From: Mesorhizobium sp.
GTDB taxonomy: Bacteria; Pseudomonadota; Alphaproteobacteria; Rhizobiales; Rhizobiaceae
Assembly: GCF_004962245.1 (NCBI RefSeq)
Contig: NZ_SUHQ01000004.1
Span: 186,001 to 250,000 of the forward strand
Direction: 5' to 3'
DNA length: 64,000 nucleotides
The first letter of the stretch is position 1; each line of letters begins with the position of its first letter. Under the pieces are notes generated by a model. It saw only the letters and a program-made list of their open reading frames with translations. It was not told where the DNA came from and made no database searches. Positions 22,318 through 30,494 of this stretch are shown piece after piece. The position numbers and the translations under genes were made by a program.

Positions 22318-23118
22318 TCATGGTTCAATTCCTCGGTCAGTGGGGGCGAAACCCGGCCAGTAGTGGCCGTCAGGCGTCGGCCGCTTGCCGAAGATGGCCT
22401 GACCGACGCGCACGACAGTGGCGCCTTCCTCGATGGCTGCCTCGAAGTCTCCGGTCATGCCCATGGAGAGCCCGGTCAGCGCGGCATTGTGCTTCACGGC
22501 TTTGTCCCGCAGCCGGCGCAGTAGAATGAAGCAAGCCCGCACCTTGGCCACGTCGGAGGAAAACAGCGCAAGCGTCATCAACCCGCATGGCCGGAGACGG
22601 GGAAGCAGATCGAGGGTCTCCAAGAAGGGCAGCAGTGCGTTCGGATGTAGGCCGAACTTGCTGTCCTCGCCAGACGTGTTGACCTGCACGTAGACGTCGA
22701 GGAAGCGATCTTCGCGCTCCAGTCGCGTGTTAAGAAGGTCGGCGAGCTGCAGGCTGTCGAGCGCATGAAACTCACGCGCGAAGCGGGTCAGATATTTGGC
22801 TTTGTTGGTCTGCAGATGTCCGACGATGCTCCAGTCGATGGCGAGATCGTGAAGCGCCTCGCACTTTGACATTGCATCCTGGATCTTGTTCTCGCCGAAG
22901 GTGCTGACGCCGACGTCGAAGGCATATCGCAGGATTTGGGCCGGCACCGTCTTGGTGATCGGCAGCAACCGCACGGAGGCTCGGTCGCGCCCGGCCCGTG
23001 CGCAAGCAAGCGTGATGCGCTCTTCAACCGACGCCAGGTTGGTGCGGAAGCTGGTAAGGGGATCAGGCCCGAAGCGTTCGACGTCCTCGGGGGAAAGCGG
23101 AGGATTGTTCGTGCCCAT
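22318..23118 (-). CDS. YggS/PROSC-family PLP-binding protein
   Basis: A 266-residue alanine-racemase-like TIM barrel. The PLP lysine is in RLLPITKTVPA (about K56), followed by FGENKIQDAMSKCE and WSIVGHLQTNKAKYL. The phosphate-binding end reads LSMGMTGDFEAAIEEGATVVRVG, where housekeeping YggS usually has LSMGMSxDxxxAI. YggS proteins handle pyridoxal phosphate homeostasis and show no known enzyme activity. Start chosen at ATG 23118 (MGTNNPPLSPED). This is probably an accessory copy, since it lies between relic DNA on the island. Confidence 0.85.
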   Translation of the reverse strand: MGTNNPPLSPEDVERFGPDPLTSFRTNLASVEERITLACARAGRDRASVRLLPITKTVPAQILRYAFDVGVSTFGENKIQDAMSKCEALHDLAIDWSIVGHLQTNKAKYLTRFAREFHALDSLQLADLLNTRLEREDRFLDVYVQVNTSGEDSKFGLHPNALLPFLETLDLLPRLRPCGLMTLALFSSDVAKVRACFILLRRLRDKAVKHNAALTGLSMGMTGDFEAAIEEGATVVRVGQAIFGKRPTPDGHYWPGFAPTDRGIEP

Positions 23119-24670
23119 TGTGATCTGCCCCTTCGCCGCACGGTGACCAGATAGCCGCCGGCTTGCGTGACTGCGCGTTGAACTAGGGTGAGGCCGGCGC
23201 AGCGTTCTCAGCAGATGCGACAGGTCGGACCAACTATGTTTGCGTACCATTTCCCGCGGCTTGGCGATGCTAAGATCCTATGAATTTCTTTGAAGAATCT
23301 GTTGCAACGCCTGCACGCGGATTGGCGGAGTGCTGATCAGGCAGCGAGATTTGCGAACTGCTTGGGCGAGGAGGTATTCGGGCTGGAAGCGTATCTCGCT
23401 TGTCGTTTGTCATGCAGCGCTGCTGCCGCTCATTCGCCCTTTGGTCGACGAGCACCCACCTATGGCTATCGCCGCATCACCGCGCCAGCGCTCAGAATGG
23501 GCTTCCCGAGGAAGTTGTTCGGGCACAAACCCACTAGGAGCGTGTGGGCTGGTAGTCGGTGTTTGTCGCCGCCAAGCTCATCAGGTGCGCTCAATCCCGC
23601 CGCGGCACCCGCGGCCTCGGCCATGGACACGGCGCGGCAGGCGAGCGTCAGACGCTCCTCCAGGCGCTGCCGACGCTCCCCGGTCGTGCACTTTAGGCGC
23701 TCTTCCACATCCGTGAAAAAGCGCTCTACCGTCGTAACTTTCCCCACCTCTCGATGATTTCCTCAAGCTGCTCCCGGCTGTCGGGAAGAGCCTGAGCTGT
23801 CTTTCGGGTATCCTCCTGCCGTTCATAGCTCCCCACTCCTCCTGTCGCTTTTTTTCCTCGTCGGCGCGAACTTGCGCGGGTCACGTACCCTGAACCGGGG
23901 TAAGGAACCTGAAATTGGTTGCAGATAGCGGCTAGTGCCGTGCCAGAAATCCCTAGGGCGATCTTACTGAGCGGCCTGTCGCAGACCCGTTCATAAGCTC
24001 AAGACGTGACGAGGGGTCTTACCGAGCGGAGCGGCCTGTCAAGGCGGCATGACGCCTTGTTGTTTCATACCTGCGGCCGATATCGCCCTACCGGGAAATG
24101 GCAGACAACGCGTTGAATTAAGACCATTCCATTATGCATCTGACACGCGCTTCGACGGCAATCTCTGATTTTCGCGAGTCTTTAAGAAGCAGCCGGCGGT
24201 CACATGCATGCAAAGCCAAACGTGCTCTGCTCGACGACGGCACCCCTCAGCGTATGACTGCTTTGCGCCCTCATAATGGACATTCAGCAATCGCAAATTT
24301 TCGAACACAACCGGCCAGATGTGCCGGCCAGATCGCGTAGGCAACGTCCATAAATAAGCGATCTCGAGCTTGCTTCTAAGCGAGGCGCGCAATTTTGAAT
24401 AAGCTCTATGGGCTTTGGCTTGGCGCATGACAGCTTGACACGAGGCCCTCTGTTCTCTATTTGTTCCAACCGATGGCAGTGAAAAAGAGTAGCTTTCTGG
24501 TTTTGCTATCGCGCGGCTTGAGCGGTCGATCCCATTTGCTGCCCATCGGCACGAGTTGGACCCGACTTTCAAAGTTGGGGAGATTACGGAGGCGCGAGCC
24601 AACGTCATTTGGCCATTGCGAAACTTGCGGATAGGATACACACGACAGGCACGCACGGCGTGTTGAGGCG
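23119..24670. other. long gene-poor stretch inside the island
   Basis: About 1.55 kb. It holds one frameshifted minus-strand relic (23466-23840) and a pair of related segments near 23977 and 24021 (TCTTACTGAGCGG and TCTTACCGAGCGG, each followed by CGGCCTGTC). The rest (24070-24670) shows no frame with convincing composition. The promoter of the 24.7-kb operon must be at its right end. Confidence 0.5.
23466..23840 (-). pseudogene. frameshifted remnant of an unidentified helical protein
   Basis: Two overlapping minus-strand frames each look coding: ALPDSREQLEEIIERWGK in one, continued as TTVERFFTDVEERL and ERRQRLEERLTLA in another, with the switch near 23745. Joined, they give a charged helical protein of about 90-100 residues. 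The frame change and lack of a clean start suggest decay. I do not recognise the family. Confidence 0.35.
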
Positions 24671-26092
24671 TTGTGGATTCAAAGGAAAGTGACGTTGGGC
24701 GGTTCGCATAACAAGCCTGATCAAGCTGACGTAGCGGTCTTCAGAAAAGATGAAACATTGGACCGGCTAGCGGAAACGTTCAACGTCGCGCAGTTCGTAA
24801 GCTTCGCGCCGGCAGTCGGCGGACCCGCGCAGCAGTTCTGCCGCATCGCCGGTTTCGAGGCAAACCATCAGTTCGAATCCGTCGCCGATGCCATACAGGC
24901 TCTTTTCGAGCGCAGTTCCGAAGGCACGGTAAACGTTCGCAGCTTTAGTGCTCAGCAATCCCAAAGCCGCGAGTTTATCTACGGCGTGGACACTGCCGCT
25001 GCTGCGGTCACCGCGGTCGAGCGCATGGCCGACGAGGGGGCCTTCACGATTGTCAACGAGACGATCGATGTTTCGGACGGCGGTATCTCGGGCGTCGTGA
25101 TGGGCGATGTAGTCGAGTTCCGCCCCGACATGACGCCTCGCGGAGTAGAAAATCCCGGGTTCGCGCGCCTTCCCACGGACAGGGCTGTCCAGCTCTTCAA
25201 GACAGTCTACGGAGTGGATGTCGATTTCGCCGACGGCCGAAACGGACGCCTTGAATTCAGTCTGCATCCCAGACCTCGGGGGTGGAAGAAGGCCAACGTG
25301 ATCTTCTGGGAACATTCCGAGGATTTCTTCCCCACCGGGTTGGTCAAAGCCGAGTGGCCCAACGATTTCAGCCGCATGATCGGCGACAAGGCTTATGGGC
25401 TTTTGATCGCGGATATAAGCGGGTTTCCCGTTCCGAGAACCACGGTCATAGGCCGGCGGGTCGCACCCTTTTCGTTTGGCCGGGCTACGGGTCTTGAAGA
25501 GGTATGGATACGAACTAGCCCACGGGAGCAGGTGCCCGGCAAGTTCACCACCGCACGAGGATGGCAAGATCCGTTCGCCTTGCTCCAAGCTGAGGATCCT
25601 GACGGCACCGCCATCTCTTCGGTGCTTTCGCAGAAGGGCGTCGCGGCGCAGTGGTCAGGTGCGGCGATCGAGACATCGACTGGTGTTCTCGTGGTCGAGG
25701 GGATCAAAGGAACTGGAGACCGCTTCATGGTCGGACTGGCAGATCCCGAACCGGTTCCCGATGGCGTTCTTGCACGGGTACGTGACGTCCATGCCAGGCT
25801 AGTCGGTGCTCTTGGCGCGACAAGATTCGAATGGGTCTTCGACGGGGCGGAGCTTTGGATCGTCCAGTTGCATAGCGGAGCCAGCGTATCGGACGGTGAC
25901 GTCATCGTGCCCGGCGATGCCGGCGAGTGGGTGGACTTCGACGTCTCTCAAGGATTGGAGGCACTTCGGTCGCTCTCCTCCAGCCTGAAGCCAGACACGG
26001 GCATTACCCTCGACCGTAGAATCGGCCTGACCAGTCACCTGGCGGATGTTTTGCGGAAAGCACGGGTTCCGGCGCGCGTTGGCGCCCGGTAG
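24671..26092 (+). CDS. PEP/pyruvate-binding-domain (PPDK/PEP-synthase N-terminal-like) protein
   Basis: About 470 residues related to the ATP-grasp-type nucleotide-binding half of PEP synthase and pyruvate phosphate dikinase. Visible marks are NVRSFSAQQSQSREF near 94 (where PPDK has the VRSS phosphate loop), FTIVNETIDVSDGGISG near 130 and WVFDGAELWIVQLHSG near 385, a typical end of this domain. The swivelling phospho-His and PEP-binding domains are missing, so it is not a PEP synthase. It could phosphorylate or ligate a small molecule. The start is uncertain: TTG 24671, GTG 24689 behind AAAGGA, or TTG 24695. It leads the plus-strand operon with the 52-residue protein and dGTPase, facing the QueC operon. 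Confidence 0.65.
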   Translation: MWIQRKVTLGGSHNKPDQADVAVFRKDETLDRLAETFNVAQFVSFAPAVGGPAQQFCRIAGFEANHQFESVADAIQALFERSSEGTVNVRSFSAQQSQSREFIYGVDTAAAAVTAVERMADEGAFTIVNETIDVSDGGISGVVMGDVVEFRPDMTPRGVENPGFARLPTDRAVQLFKTVYGVDVDFADGRNGRLEFSLHPRPRGWKKANVIFWEHSEDFFPTGLVKAEWPNDFSRMIGDKAYGLLIADISGFPVPRTTVIGRRVAPFSFGRATGLEEVWIRTSPREQVPGKFTTARGWQDPFALLQAEDPDGTAISSVLSQKGVAAQWSGAAIETSTGVLVVEGIKGTGDRFMVGLADPEPVPDGVLARVRDVHARLVGALGATRFEWVFDGAELWIVQLHSGASVSDGDVIVPGDAGEWVDFDVSQGLEALRSLSSSLKPDTGITLDRRIGLTSHLADVLRKARVPARVGAR

Positions 26093-26184
26093 TCTTTCTG
26101 AAGACGGGTATTCGAGAACTGGATTTAAACCAATAAGGCGCATGTTCGTTATACTTCGTTCGCAGCGCTCACAGGAGGAAGAAT

Positions 26185-26343
26185 ATGGCATACACGGCAG
26201 TAATCGAAGCCCGAAAGGCTGCAGAAGCTAAGCAGGAGAGTGTTCGTGAAGCCGTACGGCTCGGGCTGCAGCTCAAGCGCGAGGTGGAAGCGAAGAAGGC
26301 TGCACAGGAGTTGGTGCGCGCGCAGGCCCAGGTGCGCCGATAG
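26185..26343 (+). CDS. 52-residue coiled-coil protein coupled to dGTPase
   Basis: This short gene has a strong AGGAGG ribosome site 7 bp before ATG 26185. Its stop shares its last base with the GTG start of the dGTPase gene, so the two are probably translationally coupled. The product is almost purely Ala/Glu/Lys/Arg/Gln (IEARKAAEAKQESVREAVRL, then LKREVEAKKAAQELV) and should form one long amphipathic helix or coiled coil. It has no known family to me. A regulatory or scaffold subunit of the dGTPase is an inference from the coupling. Confidence 0.7.
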   Translation: MAYTAVIEARKAAEAKQESVREAVRLGLQLKREVEAKKAAQELVRAQAQVRR

Positions 26344-27764
26344 TGCGCGTGAAGATGTACAGCGATGAGGACCGGCAGCGCCAGAATGGCGAGGCCGGGG
26401 ACTCGGACCCCTGGAGACCACCCTTCGTCAGGGATTTCGGCAGGATTATCCACAGTGCCAGCTTCAGACGGCTGCAAGGGAAGACGCAGGTCTTTCCCGG
26501 ACACGAGTCCGACTTCTTCCGAAACCGGCTGACGCACTCGCTCGAAGTCTCGCAAATTGCGGAAGGTATCGCGGACCGCCTGAATCATCTATACGACGAA
26601 GCTCTAGGTGATCGGAAGATCGACAGCAGGCTGTGCGCGGCGGCCGGTCTTGTTCACGACATCGGACACCCTCCTTTCGGCCACAACGGCGAGCGAGCGC
26701 TCGATGGGAAGATGAGGATGTATGGCGGGTTCGAGGGGAACGCCCAGACGCTACGCATCTTGAGCCGCCTTGAGAAGAAGGCGAAGTACGAAAAGCCTGT
26801 AGATGGCGACGTGCGTGCCGGCATGAACCTGTGTTTTCGTACACTGGCTGCCGTCTTGAAATACGACGTCGAGATAGAGACAGAACGCCCCGAGGCTACC
26901 AAGCCGAAAAAGGGGTATTATGCGTCCGAGGCAAAGATCGTCGCGGACATTAAACAGAAGGTCCTAGGTGGAACGCAGGTTCCGGCTAACACGAATTTCA
27001 AGACTGTCGAATGCGCGATCATGGATATCGCGGACGACATCGCCTACTCCGTTTATGATCTGGAAGACAGCCTCAAAGCGGGTTTCCTGACACCGGCGTC
27101 GATCTTGGGGACTGATGACGAATTGCTCGGGAGGGTCGCCAAGGACGTGACCAAAGAGCTGAAGGACGAGATCGGCGAGAACATATCTATGCAGCAGGTC
27201 CAGGCGACGTTCGTGGCCATCTTCAGTGACATCTTCGCGATAGGCGAAACTAAGACGTCGGATGTTGAGGATGAACGGCAGCAGGCTGATATCGCTAACT
27301 TCATCAATGCGATAAGGGCTTCCCGTGATCTGAACATGGACGCCGGGAAGAGAATGAAGCTTTCGTCGGAACTGGTCCACGAATTCATCAACGACGTGGA
27401 GCTAACGATCAACGAAGAGTTTCCGGCGCTTTCGACGGTGAAGCTGGTCAAGAGTACGCGCATCAAAGTCGAAATCCTCAAGCAGTACACGTATCTGTCG
27501 ACGATCTACTCGAACCGGGTCAAGCTCGGCGAATACCGCGGCACTCAGTTGGTGGAAGATATTTTCGACGCGCTTGAGAAGGAGAACGGGCATCTGCTCA
27601 TGCCGGACGACGTGCGCAAGCAGGTTCAGGATGCCGATAAAGACAAGGCATTGAAAGCCCGCCACATATGCGACTTCGTCGCCGGGATGACGGACAGGTA
27701 TGCTGTGGAATTCTGGGCACGGCTTCGGTCCGATGCAGCGGAAAGCATCTTTAAGCCGATCTAG
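26343..27764 (+). CDS. deoxyguanosinetriphosphate triphosphohydrolase-like HD protein
   Basis: A 473-residue HD-domain dNTPase. The metal-binding set is intact: H65 (RLTHSLEVSQIA), H105-D106 (LVHDIGHPPFGHNGE) and a later Asp in DIADDIAYSVYDLED near 230. The N-terminal FRRLQGKTQVF is the usual dGTPase nucleotide-site motif. Such enzymes split dGTP (or other dNTPs) into the deoxynucleoside and triphosphate. Several bacterial dGTPases are known phage-defence factors that starve phage of dNTPs. It is the last gene of its operon and runs towards the QueC/OGG operon, ending 108 bp from it. Confidence 0.9.
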   Translation: MRVKMYSDEDRQRQNGEAGDSDPWRPPFVRDFGRIIHSASFRRLQGKTQVFPGHESDFFRNRLTHSLEVSQIAEGIADRLNHLYDEALGDRKIDSRLCAAAGLVHDIGHPPFGHNGERALDGKMRMYGGFEGNAQTLRILSRLEKKAKYEKPVDGDVRAGMNLCFRTLAAVLKYDVEIETERPEATKPKKGYYASEAKIVADIKQKVLGGTQVPANTNFKTVECAIMDIADDIAYSVYDLEDSLKAGFLTPASILGTDDELLGRVAKDVTKELKDEIGENISMQQVQATFVAIFSDIFAIGETKTSDVEDERQQADIANFINAIRASRDLNMDAGKRMKLSSELVHEFINDVELTINEEFPALSTVKLVKSTRIKVEILKQYTYLSTIYSNRVKLGEYRGTQLVEDIFDALEKENGHLLMPDDVRKQVQDADKDKALKARHICDFVAGMTDRYAVEFWARLRSDAAESIFKPI

Positions 27765-27786
27765 TCGAATGAGCTGCGCAATCGAG

Positions 27787-27807
27787 GAGGAGCGGCGCTC
27801 GCTCCTC
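27787..27807. terminator. possible hairpin between the convergent operons
   Basis: GAGGAGC (27787-27793) pairs with GCTCCTC (27801-27807) around a 7-base loop. No T-run follows, so at best a weak or Rho-assisted end. Confidence 0.3.
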
Positions 27808-27872
27808 TACCGCCGTATCTGACGGAACATCGGCATGGCGATGAGGCGCGCTAATGCTTCAAGGATTTCCAG

Positions 27873-28523
27873 TCAGAAGGCAAACACTAGCTGGGGGTTC
27901 GATACAGATGCCTCCCGTCTCCATACCCACGCGTCGAATTCCCGGCGGGAGACGGACAGCAGATCAGCGGCGTAGCAGAAGACCGATCTAAGGAAATCGT
28001 AGTCCTCCTCGACGACGCCGACGCGTTTGGCAAAGGTCCGTACATGTCGGTCGACCGCGATCGAGTCGATGCCGACCAGGCATTGCATGTAATCCACCGT
28101 TTTTGGGCCGACTCCTCTGACTTCCCGCAAGGTCAAGACGAAGGAGGCATCCTGCAAGCGATTGCTTAAAATAGCTGCGCTCTCAACAGAATGCTCGCTC
28201 AGGAAACCGACAAGCGCCTCGAAGCGGCCTACTTTTTCGGGATGGTGCCAGTTGAGGAAGCGCGAGGTTTCTCCGCGTGCGACGAGTCCTACCAGCTCCG
28301 AAGTGCGGTCAAGATCGGGAAAGCGCTCGAGAATGGTCGAGACCCGCGGAAGGACGACGGACCTGTAATTCAGGCCCGCCTGCAGGACGCAGTCCGCGAC
28401 GATCGCGCCCATGTGATCGTAAGAGGCGCGGACGGTCTCCCGCCTGATATCGGCTCCCATCTCGAGGGCATAATCCGCCACACGACGAGCAGCGACCAGC
28501 ATCTGTATCGGCGAAGACTGCAT
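27873..28523 (-). CDS. OGG/HhH-GPD-family DNA glycosylase-lyase
   Basis: A 216-residue all-helical protein whose helix-hairpin-helix reads LREVRGVGPKTVDYM. K141 sits where OGG1 and endonuclease III have the catalytic Schiff-base Lys. D158 in SIAVDRHVRTF matches the catalytic Asp. It should excise a modified base and nick DNA. There is no FeS Cys cluster as in Nth, which points to the OGG side. It starts 1 bp after the QueC-like stop and is the last gene of the operon. An OGG next to a QueC-like gene is the combination seen in type IV CBASS, so the target may be a special guanine-derived base or nucleotide rather than ordinary oxidised DNA. Confidence 0.8.
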   Translation of the reverse strand: MQSSPIQMLVAARRVADYALEMGADIRRETVRASYDHMGAIVADCVLQAGLNYRSVVLPRVSTILERFPDLDRTSELVGLVARGETSRFLNWHHPEKVGRFEALVGFLSEHSVESAAILSNRLQDASFVLTLREVRGVGPKTVDYMQCLVGIDSIAVDRHVRTFAKRVGVVEEDYDFLRSVFCYAADLLSVSRREFDAWVWRREASVSNPQLVFAF

Positions 28524-28524
28524 T

Positions 28525-29166
28525 TCAACCGACCTTGCCTTGGGGCGTTACGAGGGCGGCGTCCTGTAGCGCATAAAGGCGTTCGACGCAATTCGGGCAG
28601 GCACCGCACGGGAAATTGCTTGCGACCTGGCAAGAGAACGTTCGGCCGATCGGAACACCGCGACTCAGGGCTTCCTGGACGACATCCGTTTTTGACGAGA
28701 AGCGGAACGGGGAGGTGAACCGGACGGAACCTATGTTGTCGATCAAGCCATCGATACCGTTCATGAACTCTGCGGTGCAGTCGATTTCCTTCGCGTGGTT
28801 GCTGTTGATGAAACCTGTATAGACATCGACGATTCCCAGGGTCTGCGCGCGAGCCGCCGCGGCCGCGAAGAACAGCATCGTCCGATATGGGACGTACAAC
28901 TCGTTATCAGCGACGTTGTCCTCCCAAAGGTCTGCTTCCTTAATGAGTCTCGACGACGATCCGTTGAAGATGTCGGAGATATCGCAACGCTCGGGACGTC
29001 GCATGCCGCGGGGCAGGACCTCGTTTACCCGATCCCACTCCATCTCGACGCAGTGCTGGCCATAGTCTAAGAAAAAGGGAAACACATCCACGCCATCTGC
29101 GGCGAGCCGATAAGCGACGGTGGTGGAGTCAAGGCCCCCCGAGGCCAACAAAACCGCGCTTTTCAC
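28525..29166 (-). CDS. QueC-like 7-cyano-7-deazaguanine synthase family enzyme
   Basis: A 213-residue PP-loop ATPase. The pyrophosphatase loop SGGLDS is at 9-14. The QueC-type YVPYRTMLFFAAAAARA lies near 91-107 and the C-terminal zinc site is complete (C179, C187, C190, C193 in SCQVASNFPCGACPNC). Housekeeping QueC turns 7-carboxy-7-deazaguanine into preQ0; QueC-like enzymes in defence loci are reported to attach a deazaguanine to a partner protein. No queD, queE or folE is nearby, so a precursor would come from elsewhere. Start chosen at GTG 29166, whose GTGA overlaps the upstream stop; the longer frame would add 17 residues inside the upstream gene. Confidence 0.85.
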   Translation of the reverse strand: MKSAVLLASGGLDSTTVAYRLAADGVDVFPFFLDYGQHCVEMEWDRVNEVLPRGMRRPERCDISDIFNGSSSRLIKEADLWEDNVADNELYVPYRTMLFFAAAAARAQTLGIVDVYTGFINSNHAKEIDCTAEFMNGIDGLIDNIGSVRFTSPFRFSSKTDVVQEALSRGVPIGRTFSCQVASNFPCGACPNCVERLYALQDAALVTPQGKVG

Positions 29167-30485
29167 GACTTCGCCATCCAGAGTTTCGAAACGGCGTCGA
29201 AGATGCCGTTCAAGCATTGATCCAGGTTATCAGAATAGCGGGCGCTTCCGCCCGCGACCATCGTGTTGTTGTTCTCTCGACGGGGATCGAACGTGATGAC
29301 CGGCTGTTGGCGCGCCATGGCGAAGCCCATCTCGACCAAGGTTCCCGGATCGCGATCCAGGGGAACGGCGAAAACGACCTCGCATTCCCCAAGAATCCCC
29401 AGATCCTTGGCGAACGTCTGTCTTAATACGGCATCCGGACTACCGAGCGGAAGCTCCCCGTTCTCCTCAATTGGCCGCCGGACGTTGAAGTTATGGTATT
29501 TGAGGGCGTCTACGGCTCGATCGACTTCTGGTTTGTCGGTGTACGAAAAATCCGGGGCCGCCAGATAAATGGGAAAAAGCGGCCTTGCATGCCACGGCAA
29601 GATAGTGCCACCAAGGTTGCGCAGCTCATCTACCGAAAGCTTGAGTGATCGTTCGACATCCCGCCTGAAATCGTCGGGGTAGGTGGTTTGCGAATAGGCG
29701 GTCGCCGCACTCGCTCCGCGCCATGCCGCATCTCCCCATCCGGCCCTTGAAAGACCGACCATCACGGCGGTGTAGACGTCGCCGACCCCCACGGAATTGA
29801 CAGTGACGGATAGTTGAGCGGGTATCGCATCGACCGATCCTTTTGACAGGTTGAAGAGGCGACTTCCCCCCCTGTTTTCTTTAAGAAGAAAAACTTCGGC
29901 ACCCAGATCCTCTATCAAGGGTAGCATCGCGTCAACGGTCTCCGATCCGACGCGCATGAAAAGCTGAGACGACGTGGAAATCGCGATACCCTTTACATTA
30001 CCAGAGAAGACCTTCAGCACAGAAGGATCCGCCGTGTCGTAGGCGATATCGAAACTGAAACGCGCGTCATCGGAAAAGGCGCTCCGAACCTGCGCGAGAT
30101 CGAAGCTGCCCGGGAAAATCAGGACCTCATGATACGCTGCGAGTGAATTTCCGACGTCGAGGATCGTGACTGCTTTTTCGCCGCGCAGCAGGTCCTCGTA
30201 TCCTTGGTCAGCCACCTCGGTCGGGTCTCCGATCACCATGACGCCAGGAGACCCCGTGACTTCACCTAGCCAGACAAATTCCAGGCAACCGTGGGCGCTG
30301 AGATACCGCTTTGCCTGATCGACAACATAACGCGGGCAAACCGCCGCTACGGCGTAATCAATGCCGCTCGCCCATAATCCGCGGGCTGCGTGAACGATAC
30401 CACCCAGTCGCAACTTGCATTCGACGCCGGGGCGCGCCGTCGTAAAGTCGACAATGATTTCGCCGACGAGCAATAGGGGAGCCAT
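29163..30485 (-). CDS. PfkB-family kinase fused to a nucleoside 2-deoxyribosyltransferase
   Basis: A 440-residue two-domain protein. Residues 1-295 are a ribokinase-like PfkB fold, with the anion-hole/catalytic signature NSVGVGDVYTA and the general-base Asp at D236. Residues 304-436 match nucleoside 2-deoxyribosyltransferases (FPIYLAAPDF, then PLDRDPGTLVEMGFAMARQQ) with the catalytic Glu probably E385. The kinase half could phosphorylate a nucleoside or sugar and the transferase half swap or cleave a deoxynucleoside base. The two activities in one chain suggest a dedicated nucleoside-processing step. It begins 10 bp after the small MGS protein and overlaps the QueC-like gene by 4 bp. Confidence 0.82.
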   Translation of the reverse strand: MAPLLLVGEIIVDFTTARPGVECKLRLGGIVHAARGLWASGIDYAVAAVCPRYVVDQAKRYLSAHGCLEFVWLGEVTGSPGVMVIGDPTEVADQGYEDLLRGEKAVTILDVGNSLAAYHEVLIFPGSFDLAQVRSAFSDDARFSFDIAYDTADPSVLKVFSGNVKGIAISTSSQLFMRVGSETVDAMLPLIEDLGAEVFLLKENRGGSRLFNLSKGSVDAIPAQLSVTVNSVGVGDVYTAVMVGLSRAGWGDAAWRGASAATAYSQTTYPDDFRRDVERSLKLSVDELRNLGGTILPWHARPLFPIYLAAPDFSYTDKPEVDRAVDALKYHNFNVRRPIEENGELPLGSPDAVLRQTFAKDLGILGECEVVFAVPLDRDPGTLVEMGFAMARQQPVITFDPRRENNNTMVAGGSARYSDNLDQCLNGIFDAVSKLWMAKS

Positions 30486-30494
30486 GCCGGATCC

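Noticed and set aside
24132..24656. A 174-codon minus-strand frame upstream of the PEP-binding-like gene
   Set aside because: No ribosome site, no family resemblance and a composition unlike the neighbouring real genes. It also occupies the expected promoter region.
28525..29166. Calling the QueC-like gene the housekeeping queC
   Set aside because: It lies in an overlapping operon with a glycosylase and an NDT fusion on an island, with no queD, queE or folE nearby. The residues fit QueC, but the context does not fit queuosine synthesis.
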